A stretch of DNA of 64,000 bases from Bactericera cockerelli (GCA_024516035.1 CM044955.1:11492050-11556049), one strand, 5' to 3'; shown: positions 1-11,627, counted from the first letter of the stretch. Numbers and translations are program-made. Notes: generated by a model from the letters alone, not told the origin.

Positions 1-880
1 TAAACTCACCTAGCCTAGCCAACCCCAAAGTAGGCCCATAAATTGCTAGTCTCATGTGAAAAGGGGAAAAACAGAATTTTTTATGCTCAAGATCTCTTGC
101 CCTAGGTTGGCTAAAAAAAGGTTCTGGTTCAAGCAAAAAACAGCTGAATGCATAGGGGCTAATAGTGAAATTTCTCACTCTGTGGATTTTATTTAGATGT
201 ACAATACATATTATTATAAAATGAATATTTCACTGATAGGTGGTTCTGCCACACTAAAAATGATGTTTAGGTACTTTGTGACATGCTTCCTGATTACTTG
301 ATTTAAAATTAATTGGCCAATTTACTGTGCACTGTTCATAATAACAATAATAACTATTGTGCTCTCTCTACCACCTTATTACTATGAAGGCCCTTAAATT
401 TTGAGTTAATTTTATATCTATTTAAAAAAAGTGTTCCACACTATTGTGTTTTATAATTTCACTAGTCTTAACAAGTCAATTTTGTTTTAATTTAAGTATA
501 ACAATGTTTTTTGGTAATAATTCTCAAAGCAAACAACCCAGCAATTCTAATTAGCCACAGCAGTATATAAATTGTCATGAAGGATGACAAATACATAATA
601 ACATTCACTAATCCATGTTCAACCCCGTTAGACATTGCTTAACTTTTGCAATTTCATGAAAACTGGTGTATTCAATGCCCCATCTTCATTTTCTGCTGGC
701 TATTAGTTTATTTCTTTGTTATTTTTGGTTTCTCAAAAGAAATATATTTTAATTTACATAGTATTATTATTTTATTGTGATTATGTACATGTTATGAGCA
801 TATTTTATAATTGGATATTATCATTATTTTATTTCTATACTAGCTAAAACCTGGCATTTTGTCACCATTAAGGTTTTTTC
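1..880. other. AT-rich intergenic, nothing recognised
   Basis: No gene-like ORF, splice-supported exon or clear repeat boundary seen. Confidence 0.6.
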
Positions 881-883
881 TCA

Positions 884-1100
884 TGGCCGGTGTCCCAATA
901 AAAATAATAATAACACTTTTAACTGGAAGGTAACCACCAGGTAAGGAAGGTTATGCTCAAAGCATTTTCTACCACCTAACCCGCAGAGTCTTATTATTAT
1001 GTGGTCACAACCATAATGAGGAAAAAATTGAAACAACGGAACCCTACGCTAGGTTGATTATCTGACTAGCGCATTAACCACTTGATTACCAGTGCACTTG
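884..1100 (-). mobile_element. tRNA-derived SINE family C
   Basis: Complement of body (ccaccacctaacc-type, ggaaggtaaccaccaggtaa) and head (taaccacttgattaccagtg). Serves as the empty-site reference for the MITE at 46932-47213. Confidence 0.8.
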
Positions 1101-2330
1101 AAAATTGTATTAGATATTTTAATTTTGATAATTTTCTAGTATGTTGAAGGTGGCTTAGGGGGGGTGAACTCTCAGTGAGAGTACCGTTTGGTATTGTAAC
1201 CCCAAGAGGACATAGTCAGCCAGACATGCATAACTTTGAGTTTTATATATAGAGATTATACCTACTTAGGAAATATTTGTGATACATTGGTACAAGGTCT
1301 TGTGACATGATGGAAATTTGATAGTGCATTTTACACTTTTGGGACAATTTTTTTAATAATAAACACTCTTATTGTAAAAATATAATAATGTTAAAGAGTC
1401 TTATTTGAATTGTATTGTTTAAAACAGATTAGTTATTTTCTTTTTCTTTCCAAATTTCTATATAAAAAAAATTATACTCAAAATTGTGTGTGTGTACGTG
1501 TTAAAAAAACCTATTTAAAATTTATTACTTTATTTTTATACAAAAAAAATATTCTTCATGAGATTTGAATGCATGGCCTCTAAATTAAATAACTGAAATT
1601 GAATTTATGCCTAATATACATTTGTTTCTAGTATTTTTATTACTATTATTATTTGAAGAAAAAAAAAATGCATATAATGGGATTCGAACCCACGACCTCA
1701 AAACCAAGAGCGTAGCATTTGATTATTATGTAGTATAATGTACAGTATAGGTAAATAGGTATGTCAACATTGTGGTAGTGAGTTACTACCCATCCACTAG
1801 AGAGCGCTACAAGTAGCTGGAAATAAGTGGAACAAATCCAGTTGACTTTGGGCAACTGACTTCCAGTTAAAAGTTGGGTTACTTTCCAGTTCATTTCCAG
1901 GTGGAGGTCAGGTGGAAGGTGGAAATCTCCAGCTGATTTCCAGGTGGGCAAGTAGACTTTTTCCACCTAACAGTATGGTATACATCCAGTTGACTGTGCT
2001 GTCTGGGCATGTTGTAAATATATCACAAAGCTATTTTTTGTTTACGTTCAAACATTAAAGTTAAAAACTTTGGCTACAGTGGATTGTCTTAAGAAATTCA
2101 GAGTAAAAAAAACCAACCGGCAGGTCGCTTGTCTCATACCTCTGGAGTTAATTTGCCAAATTGGAAATTGGAATCCTAAAACCGACTGAATAATCTGGTT
2201 TGAGACCGATTTAAGTTTTGCCTTAGTGTAGGATGGACGCTGCTTGTGGTTGATTCTATTTTTAAACGATGACACACCAAGCAGTCACATGGTTGACCCC
2301 TCACATCCTAGCTATTGATGCTATTTCTAT
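1101..2330. other. Intergenic; decayed repeats
   Basis: A tRNA-like box B complement (gggattcgaacccacgacct, 1680) marks an old SINE around 1660-1720. The ORF at 1649-1966 on the - strand has no coding character. Confidence 0.5.
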
Positions 2331-2870
2331 TGTAGTCCCCGCAGTCCTGTACTCAGTGAGTATACCACTCTAGATTGGTTTAGAAGGGTTTGAACTCCGG
2401 CTGGATGAAAAATATTCACTCCGACTCCAACGGGTTCCAGGCCCCTCTCATACCTCGTGAGGAAAAATGATAAGCTTTTTGTCTGGATATTAGCGACAAT
2501 CATTACGTATAAGTAAGTAATTGTTACTTAGGCAAGTGATGTTATTAATAATCCCGTTAAGTTGTGCTTTACGGAATTGTCTGGCTGGGGGACTATAAAC
2601 AGGGAGTAGACCAGCAGTCTGGCTGGGGGACTATAAACAGGAGTAGACCAGCAGTCTGGCTGGGGGACTATAAACAGGGAGTAGACCAGTATTGGCTTGG
2701 TTCTGGGGGCCCTTGTCAATTATTAGCCTCCTTGTAAAGACAGTGGTAGAAGTGCTGAGTCATTCCTCCACTATCTGGCTACCATCGTTCACGATGACGC
2801 CACCCTATGATGAGGAGAATTGTGCTACCCACTAAAATTGTGACATAATAACACAAAGTAACCAAATACT
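2330..2870 (+). mobile_element. SINE-like repeat with nested block; empty-site relative of the 48.4-kb insertion
   Basis: Fragments of SINE family E (cctcgtgaggaaaaatga near 2455; ctacccactaaaattgtgac near 2825) flank a block whose complement (aaggaggctaataattgaca, agggcccccagaaccaagcc) matches the sequences on both sides of the 6.2-kb element. Here that target is uninterrupted. Confidence 0.6.
2578..2690 (+). repeat. Three tandem copies of a 37-bp unit
   Basis: tctggctgggggactataaa followed by cagggagtagaccagcag, three times with single-base differences, inside a dispersed repeat. Confidence 0.95.
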
Positions 2871-4322
2871 CATAGTATTGGAAAAAATTGTAGATCTAAT
2901 CAAAAGACTAGACCTACAAGTCCTACACAATGAAGTACCTGACCTACAAGAGTACCTCTGTATAATGCTCGAATACCTACTGAAATTATAACTTGTATAA
3001 CAAACGTCTCAATTAGTGTGCTAAGAATAAAAAAACTTTTTTATTACACATGAACAGGCAGTAATACTAAACTACTTAAGCGTTTTGTGCAACATCAGCA
3101 TCTCTCAAATCAACGATTGTCAGCCTGAGAAACCACGAACAACAATAGCTGATCTGACTGTGAAGTGAAGAGATTGTTGAAGAATTTATCGAACGAATAG
3201 ATGAAATTCTAATGGCTGGAAAAGTCGTGATGTTATTGTGCATGAAATAAAATCTTATTGGACGTCGGGTCGTGTGTACGCTGATGAATAGAGGAGAATG
3301 TGATGCAAATGATGGAGATTTTGTAATTATTGGATTCCTTCAAATTACCAAGGAATCTGTGTGAAAAATCATTAGAGCATGCTCATTTCCAAAAAAACCC
3401 CATCTACTTATGTAATTTAAGGTATTACTTCCGAGAAATTTCTAATATTAGAAATCGGAAGTATTGTGTTCGTTTTTTTTTAAATATTCTTTTGCTCCGA
3501 TTTCAATTTTTTTCATATTTCTTTATAATATTTCATATTTGTTTCACAAACTCCTGAGCAACTTTGGTTTTGTGTCCGTCTGTCGGTCTGTCGGTCCGTC
3601 GGTCTGTTAAAAATATTCCTTGTAACGCGCAAATCTCAGAAACTACTGAACGGATTTTGATGAAATTTTGCACACATATAGGAGACGTTCTGTAGATGGT
3701 CCCATTTTAAATTCATCAAATTCGTAAGCGGTTCTGGGTGAAAGAGACCATGCGCCTGACCACTAACTTTTTACTTAAACGCTTATATCTCGTAAACGGT
3801 ACACCCGATTTTGATGAAATTTTGTGTGTTGTACATATATTCATATTCTTGTTTTACATAGACTATTTATATTTATTTTTTAATTCATTTTAGTTTAACT
3901 CTGATATTTAAGAAAATCCGAAATTTTGGACAAAAAAGTCAAAAAAACAAGGTCCACAACTTGCCAATTCAGATTTTTTTGTAGAATCTAGAATGTAGGA
4001 AAAATGTTATTCTACCATATGAAATAAATTTGAAGAAAATTGGTCAAGCGGTTTTGGAGATACAAGTGATTTAGTATCTCAAAATTGGCACGTGTACATA
4101 CAATGTAAAACAATCACGAGGAAGTATTGTGTCCATAATTGGCAGTGTTTTTTATTATTTTAGGTTTGCATCTCCAAAAAGTAATTTAAGCATGATTGTT
4201 TTGATTGTGAATACAAGGCAACAGTAGATCTGATAGTATATCCGCGGTCTGAGTTGTTGTAAGATGTAAGAGTAGGGGCTAGGGGCAGGTTTCCACGCCA
4301 TTCTGAACACCCCAAGTGAATA
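2871..4322. other. Intergenic; dispersed repeat with tctgtcggtctg tract
   Basis: 3540-4110 is a dispersed repeat (aaactactgaacggattttg and aaacggtacacccgattttg are internal near-repeats). Otherwise nothing seen. Confidence 0.5.
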
Positions 4323-4584
4323 CCTTTGAGCGTTTGAAAGTTTGAGAGATGGCAGAGCAGTGCCACATTTCTTTTCGGTCACGCAAGGAGATTTTGAACC
4401 AAAAATGGCAGATGAGAAGGGTTGCAAGCAATATTATTCGACGGGCCCTGTCATACGATGCACGCTTCTCATTTGCAAGTTTTTCGCCAAAAACATAACG
4501 ACCTTTCCCCAGCCCCCCTATTCTACTGACCTGACTGTGTGTGACTTCTGGCTTCTACAAACACAAGTATACCCGCTTTAAGGA
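4323..4584 (+). pseudogene. Mariner transposase C-terminal fragment
   Basis: Reads FFAKNITTFPQPPYSTDLTVCDFWLL, the region around the last catalytic Asp of mariner-type transposases (PPYSPDL.PCDFWLF), then a stop. No terminal repeats seen. Confidence 0.65.
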
Positions 4585-4800
4585 TAGGGGCATGTCACAA
4601 AAGATCTATCTAAGGTCGCAGTGACAAAGAGCTTTCGTAGCCGATAGCCCTACCTTTGCCAATACTAATACCAAGGACAGCGGTTGGCAATCTCTTCCAC
4701 CCAACTCTTTATATTGGGTTTTTATATAATTCGGTTCTTATTGCCAATGTAAATACTAAGAGAAACAATCGTGCAATACAAGTTACTTTTGCACTATATT

Positions 4801-5016
4801 ATAATAATAATAATAATAATATCGCCTTATTTATACTGCCCGAGTAGGACTATTATAAAGTCCCATTACTCCAGCAGCAAGCGCAAGACATATTATTATG
4901 TGGTAAAAATCCCAAATGGGAGGATAACATGTCATGTCCCGGCTGGGTTTTGAACCCGCGACCTCTGGAATCTCTGGATTCACAGAGTGTCGCCTTTACC
5001 ACTGAGCTACCGGGAC
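4801..5016 (-). mobile_element. tRNA-derived SINE family A
   Basis: Complete; head at 4935-5016 (ggttttgaacccgcgacctc complement of box B). Confidence 0.9.
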
Positions 5017-5187
5017 ATATATTCTGCACAGTTCAAACAAAATACCTCTTATAGATTCTTAAATTCTTTGAGCTTCATACTTCGAAAAAGGTCCCTAAAT
5101 AAAGTAAAAAATCTCAATGTATGATACTCATTGTGGTGAAGCACAAGGTTCAATTTAACAGTTGGTTGCGAATACCACAAAATATTT

Positions 5188-5300
5188 TTCCTCATTAATT
5201 TGAGTATGTGACCACATAATAAATTAATAATTAGACTCTGGGGGTTAGGTGGTAGAAAATGCTTTGAGCATTAACCTCGCTTGGAGAACGCTATTTAGAA
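5188..5300 (+). mobile_element. tRNA-derived SINE family C, body only
   Basis: tttttcctcattaatttgag, ctctgggggttaggtggtag, gagcattaacctcgcttgga. Confidence 0.75.
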
Positions 5301-5569
5301 AAGAGAATACAATAATATTACTGTTATAATAATAATGTAGGTACTGTCTCTTTGATTCTGGTTACAGTTTTTTATAAGCAGAACAGAAAACACCAGAACA
5401 TGAATCTCTCACTTATCAGCTTATCACTTACACTGTTACCAATAATCAATTCATATTTCATACGTGTTGGATATTTGAATATATCTATACCTACTTCACT
5501 TCGTCAAAACAATAATCTGGTCGCGACTCAAAAATTGCTTATTTTCCTTATTCTTCATAAAAGAAGTAA

Positions 5570-6040
5570 CCCACAAAAAACTACCGTTAAAAAAAGGGCC
5601 AAGTTCCAGAACTCCTATCCAAAAAGGTTTCGCCAATGAATGCAGTGATATCTTGTTTGCGGCCAAGTTATCTTGGTACTAAACTATTTCTTTAATTAAA
5701 ACCCGTTTTCTGAGTTCCTCATTTTGTATGTTTTTAACTGCAAACTATGCTCTAACTTGGCCAGTTTCGCTCCTTGTGATGGCTACATTGTTATTCTGTA
5801 CCTATACATATAGTCGTAATATTCCATACAACCGATTGCATAAAACTGGCCAAGTTAGAGGAGAGTTTGCAGTTAAAAACATACAAAATGAGGAACTCAG
5901 AAAACGGGTTTTAATTAAAGAAATAGTTTAGTACCAAGATAACTTGGCCGCAAACAAGATATCACTGCATTCATTGGCGAAACCTTTTTGGATAGGAGTT
6001 CTGGAACTTGGCCCTTTTTTTAACGGTAGTTTTTTGTGGG
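5570..6040. repeat. Long palindrome: 198-bp inverted arms, 75-bp spacer
   Basis: Arms 5570-5767 and 5843-6040 are inverted copies differing at only a few positions near the spacer (gcaaactatgctctaac against gcaaactctcctctaac). Each arm begins cccacaaaaaactaccg. It is not obviously flanked by a target duplication. It could be a foldback MITE or the core of a larger element continued by the tandem array to its right. Confidence 0.9.
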
Positions 6041-6117
6041 ATATCATTACTTTTTGTAAATGGTTCGTTTCACAGCACGTTTCATTATTTTTTATTAAAA
6101 ATTTCAGGATTCTTCAC

Positions 6118-6893
6118 TTGAATATGCTCCCTAAAACGACACCGTTTAACAGCAGAAATAGTGCGAAAGCAGAAGGTTTCCCAGTACTTTTACAATGAAC
6201 CCTACCTTCATGCAAAATTTCAGCTTTCTATGTAGTAGGGAAGTGCCTCATAATTTATATACATAATATAGTATACTTTCTCCCTAAAACGACCCCGTTT
6301 AACAGTTTTCAGAACTTTTTCAGATTTTTCCCTGTACTTTTACAATAAACCCTACCATCATGCAAAATTTCAGCTTTCTAGGTAGTAGGGAAGTGCCTCA
6401 TAATTTAGATCCATAATCGATTATATATTTCCTCCCTAAAACGACACCGTTTAACAGCATGATAAGTGCGAAAGTTCCGGTTTTCAGATTTTTCCCTGTA
6501 ATTTTACAATAAACTCTACTACCATCATGCAAAATTTTAGCCTTCTAGGTAGTAGGGAAATGCCTCATAATTTATATACATAATATAGTATACTTCCTCC
6601 CTAAAACGACACCGTTTAACAGTGTCCAGAACTTTTTTAGATTATTTTCCTGTACTTTTACAATAAACCTTATCATCATGCAAAATTTCAGCTTTCTAGA
6701 TAGTCGGGAAGTGCTTCATAATTTAGATCCATAATCGATTATATATTTCCTCCCTAAAACGACACCGTTTAACAGCATGATAAGTGCAAAAGTTCCGGTT
6801 TTCAGATTTTTCCCTGTACTTTTACAATAAACCCTACCATCATGCAAAATTTCAGCCTTCTAGGTAGTCGGGAAGTGCCTCATAATTTTGATG
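6118..6893 (+). repeat. Tandem array, about 145-170 bp unit, five copies
   Basis: Each unit starts near ctccctaaaacgacaccgtt (6126, 6281, 6432, 6599, 6751) and ends at gggaagtgcctcataattt. Units vary by internal deletion. The array ends in a (gtca)n tract at 6898-6918 and may belong to the same mobile unit as the palindrome to its left. Confidence 0.85.
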
Positions 6894-7160
6894 ATCTGTC
6901 AGTCAGTCAGTCAGTCAGTATCAAAATCGCAAATTTCAAAATTACATTCCTCTGAAAGTTTTTTGCATAGAGTCTTTAAATTTTCAATATCTTTTTAATG
7001 ATATTAGGACAATCTCTGTTCCAAATTTAATATCTCTATGATCAACTGAACCGAAGATATGAGGGTGTGAAAAACCGGGTGAATCGGTTCGTGTAAAGAT
7101 ACACTGCCGTGCTTGCTGGAACTTGGCCTGGCGCACTGCCGTGCGCTCAGATCAGTACTC
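6894..7160. mobile_element. Repeat related in inverted orientation to 9830-10000
   Basis: cactgccgtgcttgctggaa and gcgcactgccgtgcgc here match, inverted, the block near 9850-9990 (cactgccacacttactggga when reversed). Both carry text typical of dispersed elements (gatcaactgaaccgaagata). The class is not clear; a Helitron-like element is possible. Confidence 0.45.
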
Positions 7161-7304
7161 CCATTTTTACTTTCCTTATCCTATAATAAGGAAAGTATTG
7201 TATTCGTCGAAAATTTGACCTACCCAGTTTTTCACATTTCTGGACGAATCATAGCCTCAGGATACCAAAAAAGTTGTTTTCAGCCATTGGTCCGTGCGTC
7301 TGTC

Positions 7305-7308
7305 TGTC

Positions 7309-7398
<90 letters not shown>
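7305..7398 (+). repeat. (TG)n microsatellite
   Basis: About 43 uninterrupted TG units after tctg repeats. It sits inside a dispersed element whose left part (ctttccttatcctataataa) recurs at 22065-22096. Confidence 0.98.
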
Positions 7399-7402
<4 letters not shown>

Positions 7403-7659
7403 CAGGATATCTCAAGAACGGTAAGAGCTAGAGACTTGAAATTTGGTATACAAATTATTTTTATACACCAGACGAACCACGAAATTTTTGGTTGAAATCG
7501 GACGCAAGATGCGTCCGATTTCAACCTACAACTACACGAAATGTGCTACTTATGCTGTGGCGTATAATATACTTGGTAACGCGCGAACTATTTCGATTGA
7601 CTTGGTGGGTCGGAGCGCTACCACGATCCTTAATGATGACGAAAAAATAAATAATAATA

Positions 7660-7871
7660 TAATATAATAATAATAATATCGCCTTATTTATACTGCCCGA
7701 TAAGGACTATTAAAGTCCCATTATTCCAGCAGTAAGCCCAAGACATATTATTATGTGGTAAAAATCCCAAATGGGAGGATAACTTTTCATGTCCCGGCTG
7801 GGTTTCGAACCCACGACCTCTGAAACCTGTGGATTCACAGAGTGCCGCCTTTACCACTGAGCTACCGGGAC
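7660..7871 (-). mobile_element. tRNA-derived SINE family A
   Basis: Head complement ends at 7871 (ctaccgggac); body and (TAA)n complete. It lies directly 3' of the unrecognised Cys-rich exon, same direction. Confidence 0.92.
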
Positions 7872-7890
7872 AGACTTTTTTTTTTCAAAA

Positions 7891-8081
7891 TCAAATTGCG
7901 TAATGTCCACATCGTATGAAAATCTGTCTTGTATAATTGGGGGAAAACAGTTTACACTCGTAGCTGTAGTTGACATTTTTGTCCAATGTAAATCCCGTCG
8001 CCCAGCAGAAGTGCTGCGGTAGTGACGTGTCGTTCTTGACGTTGAGACAGCAGGCGGCGTCGTCGGCGGTGGGATTACTGC
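7891..8081 (-). CDS. Unrecognised Cys-rich extracellular protein, last exon
   Basis: Read on the - strand, this GC-rich exon begins GC-AGT-AAT after the acceptor CTTACAG and ends at TGA (7891-7893). It encodes SNPTADDAACCLNVKNDTS... to ...RQIFIRCGHYAI. It has five cysteines and three N-glycosylation sequons (NDT, NYS, NYT), which suggests a secreted or extracellular domain. It joins the exon at 8649-8807 in frame through a shared Gly codon. Eleven A residues follow the stop within a few bases, then the head of a tRNA-derived SINE. I do not recognise the family. The TGA may be the true C-terminus, or coding capacity beyond it may have been lost to the SINE. Confidence 0.55.
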
Positions 8082-8088
8082 CTGTAAG

Positions 8089-8647
8089 TAGAGATGCCAA
8101 TATCGAATCACAATATCGATATTTTTGATATCAATATTATCGGAAGCAAAGTATCGATATCCGATATTTATCGAAACGAAAATATCGATATTCCGATATA
8201 TCGAACATCGATATTTTTATTTATTTCATAATTTCATTAGAACAGATGGGGATATAACTTTATTTAGGTGTAGGTGTCACGCTATTAACTCTATTAAGGC
8301 AGGGTCTTAGTCTTAAGTGCATTGTGTTGTAGGCTATAGGTACCTGTACCTATCATATTAATTATTATTTTATTAATGCAATTACCTATAAATCATACAT
8401 TACAATATTTCAGAAAATCAATACGAACTATACAAAGCAACTTAAGACACGTGTTTTGTTCTTATTGGAACTCATCAGTATTTATAGTATTAAATGATTT
8501 TAACCTACAAAACAAGCAAATTTAATCCATTTAGTGTGGGTATTCGATAACGATATTTTTTTCTCTCGATATTATCGGAACCTCAGTATCGATACCAAAT
8601 ATCGATAATATCGGATCCAAAATATCGATATAATATCGACATCCCTA
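8089..8647. mobile_element. hAT-like non-autonomous element forming an intron
   Basis: A 559-bp element with inverted ends TAGAGATG and CATCCCTA, flanked by 8-bp duplications CCTGTAAG (8081-8088) and CCTGGCAG (8648-8655), identical at 6 of 8 positions. This size and end type fit hAT elements. Both subterminal regions are packed with ATCGAT/CGATA motifs in inverted arrangement. It has no transposase. Removing the element plus one duplication restores an uninterrupted reading frame on the - strand. Confidence 0.8.
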
Positions 8648-8648
8648 C

Positions 8649-8807
8649 CTGGCAGGAGATGTACGACGACTTTGGTGTTGCAGCGGGTGTCAGCGTAGTC
8701 GTCTGTGCTGCACATCGGGTTTGTCTGGCTGAGGACGGGCACGTCCGGAGCTTTGATCCAGTCATAACTGTAGACTGCGCACACCTCACTCGGGCACAGG
8801 CTTGAAA
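8649..8807 (-). CDS. Unrecognised Cys-rich extracellular protein, upstream exon
   Basis: A GC-rich - strand exon after the acceptor ttcggcttacag. It encodes SSLCPSEVCAVYSYDWIKAP..., with four cysteines, and ends ...KVVVHLLP plus the first base of a Gly codon at 8649. The next two bases are GT of GTAGGG, supplied by the end of a target duplication and the first bases of the hAT element. Codon composition differs sharply from the AT-rich surroundings, as in the mol exons. Earlier exons, needed to supply the first base of the codon at 8807, were not found. Confidence 0.55.
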
Positions 8808-8884
8808 CTGTAAGCCGAAAAACAATTATATGGCAATGTCCAAAACTTATACACATGGTACCGCATGTACAAGTGTTAAAAACT

Positions 8885-9136
8885 AATGCTTCATGAGGAC
8901 TAAAAAGTCTCATTATTCCAGCAGTAAGCCTGAGATTTACTTAATAATAATAATATCGCCTTATTTATACTGCCCGATTAAAATACTAAAGTCCCATTAT
9001 TCAGTAGTAAGCCCAAGAATATTATTATGTGATAAAAATACCCAAATGGGAGGATAAATTGTCATGTCCCGGTTGGGTTTCAAACCCACCACCTCTGGAA
9101 ACTTTGGATTCACAGAGTGCCACCTTTACCACTGAT
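8885..9136 (-). mobile_element. tRNA-derived SINE family A, head-truncated, with partial tandem copy
   Basis: Body 8940-9060 and box B are present, but the first ~20 bases of the head are missing at 9136. A further body fragment (8885-8930) abuts it. Confidence 0.8.
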
Positions 9137-10880
9137 CAAATGTTTCAATCAAATCAATCAAATGTACAAGGACATTCTGTAATTTGTGTATCAAAACACA
9201 TGAGTCGAAGATGACCTGACCATAAAGGGTTAAAATAAGGTTGTTTATGGTTCTTATAGAGTGTTCGACAAGAATCATACCCTTTAACACCGAAAACAGT
9301 CCTGAGAGCTCTGGATTTTCAATTAAAATCATTTTATAAAATATCTGCAAAATAATTGTTTTAATGGAATAGAAAGGTGGTATAAACCGAAACATGCTAA
9401 AAAGCAACAAAACAAATGTGTTGAAAAAGCCCTTGTGTAATTATTTATTGAAAAAAAAGTATCTCTATTTAACCATTATTTTACATAATCTCTACATCTT
9501 GATTTCCAATACCCTTACCAACATATCAAATCGCTTACCGAACACAACAAAAACAATCAGTAAATATGGAGACATTTTGCTACAAGAGTAGGTATCTATT
9601 GAACTAGTATTTTTTTTCATCAGTGAACCTCATACCATTTCCCAGGCTGCATGGGTAAACAGAGCATTATTTTAGCATCTATGAATCATCTGTAAAAGCA
9701 ATCTGTAAAAGCAATTAGTCTGGCAATCATGATTTTTAGATCAGAATATCGTGTAGGTATTTACTTTTTATTACTTTTTTATAGTTATAGAACATCTTGA
9801 TATTAAAAAAAAAACTCATAGGGTAGAGTTGGTCATAAACCCGACTGGGGTAAAAGGTCGCGCGGCAGTGCGTCATGCCAAGTCCCAGTAAGTGTGGCAG
9901 TGTATGTTTACACAAACAATTTCACCCGGTTATGTTTACACAAACAACTTATATCTTCGATTTTATTGATCATGGAGCTATGAAATTTGGCAAATACATT
10001 CTCTTAATATTAATTAACAATAATAAAAAAAACACATACTAAAAATGTCAAGAGTCTTTACAAAAAACACGCGGAAAGAAGAAATTTGCAATATTGTAAC
10101 TGACTCACTCACTGACAGGATGAGGATATTCCAAGCTACCTGGAAAGATGACTTAAAATAATTATAACTGATTTTCTTGTGGGAGAGAAAACATCATTTT
10201 GTTATGTTTTGAACAATTTTTACGAAAATCTATCCAAGTACCTACTAGTACCTACCTAATTCGTTTGAAAGAAAAACATGAGAAAATGATATGAACTATG
10301 GTTTTGCTTATCTTTCTGAGAATTACACCTATACATATTTTGCACCGAAATAAAATAAATAAATCATATTTTTATGTTTGGGTATTAGGTGAATTTTATT
10401 AAATCGTAAAGATGTGAGTAAAAATGGATGAGGGGGAAAAGAAGAATATAATATATGGAAAATGATAGCGTTCCACTAGTTGTGCGGCGCAGTGTATAAA
10501 AGATAGATCTTTATAGCATAACCATACTAAAACAAGAATCTATTTATAACTTCCACATCATTTTGCGACTGCGACAAACCCGAAGGCCAACTCTTCATTA
10601 ACATTTTCCCGATTCAATAGAAAACAGATGGATTTTTATTACTTTACTCGAGAGCATAACAATTCTAAGTAAATCTACTAAATATATATTTTTCTATGTA
10701 CCTAAGTACAATAGTACATAGATATAGAGTTTCACGTTATACTCGCAGTTCAGTACTTGAACTTTGGCAGATACGATACTGCAATTCCATAGTGGGTAAA
10801 TTCGCTTGTGTGCAAGGTCAAGTCTGCAATGACGAGAGGGGGGGGGGGGGGTCTCGTGGTTTTAACAGTCTAAAATGTCT
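9137..10880. other. Intergenic; no gene seen
   Basis: Contains the inverted relative of 6894-7160 at 9830-10000; otherwise AT-rich with no supported exon. Confidence 0.5.
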
Positions 10881-10936
10881 CCCTGCTTGCTTGTGGCCCG
10901 TCGACACAAAGTTTCTGCTGAGACTTTGGGCTGGTC

Positions 10937-11106
10937 GTGGCGTAGCTAGAACTACATTTCGGGATTTCCAGGTGTGGGGGTTTTTTTGAGGGGGATTCAG
11001 AAATCTCGCCTAACGTATATTCTATCTTTGCTGGGGTATTTTTGGAAATTTCGGGGGGGGGGGGTTTTTGTCCCCAAACCCCCCCCCCCCCTTGGCTACG
11101 CCACTG
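10937..11106. mobile_element. Decayed hAT MITE with G/C homopolymers
   Basis: Ends gtggcgtagctag and cttggctacgccactg between copies of gctggtc. The interior has an 11-base G run and a 14-base C run. Confidence 0.6.
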
Positions 11107-11218
11107 GCTGGTCCTGTGGAAAAAATAATTAATTTAGATAGTTGAAAGCTAAAGTTAGCCAGCCTCGATGGCACGTTGAAAGATTTTTCTTTTTCGTCAA
11201 CCTTGGAGACTTATATAT

Positions 11219-11627
11219 TTTTTTTTTTTTTTTGGTTTAACGTCGCTTTCAACTGTATGGTCATATCGCCACGGCCCCGTGTTGAAACGGACACAAAAAT
11301 TGAGCCTGTCCCACTCCTGATACACTCCAAGTCCAAGCTTACCTTAGGAAGTTAGGACTGAGCACGCGAAGCTTTAAGGGCTGAATAGCCTAGGTGCACC
11401 CAGAATGGGGACCTCGCGTGCTTGGAAGTATAGTGTTCTCTAGATATCGCGACGGGAGTGTTACCCTCCATTCGCAGGAAACTCACAAACCTGCTACTCA
11501 CATTAACCTCATTCAGCCTGGGTTGGGCCGGAATGTCAGCATCACGATGTCTTCACCTCGCTGGACGTTGCTTAACTTCAGTGATCCTACAAAATCCGGT
11601 GCATTCAACGCCCCATTGACACTGGCA
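11219..11627 (-). mobile_element. 5S-derived SINE, rearranged
   Basis: Head complement at 11540-11627 (gttgcttaacttcagtgatc) and body at 11457-11530 are normal, but about 180 bp of foreign sequence (around 11275-11450) lie between body and the poly(T) tail end. Confidence 0.75.

Noticed and set aside
6118..6893. CRISPR-like array
   Set aside because: The units are 145-170 bp, almost fully repeated with no unique spacers, and the genome is eukaryotic.
7113..7524. ORFs made of Cys-Val or Thr-His repeats
   Set aside because: They are translations of the (TG)n microsatellite.
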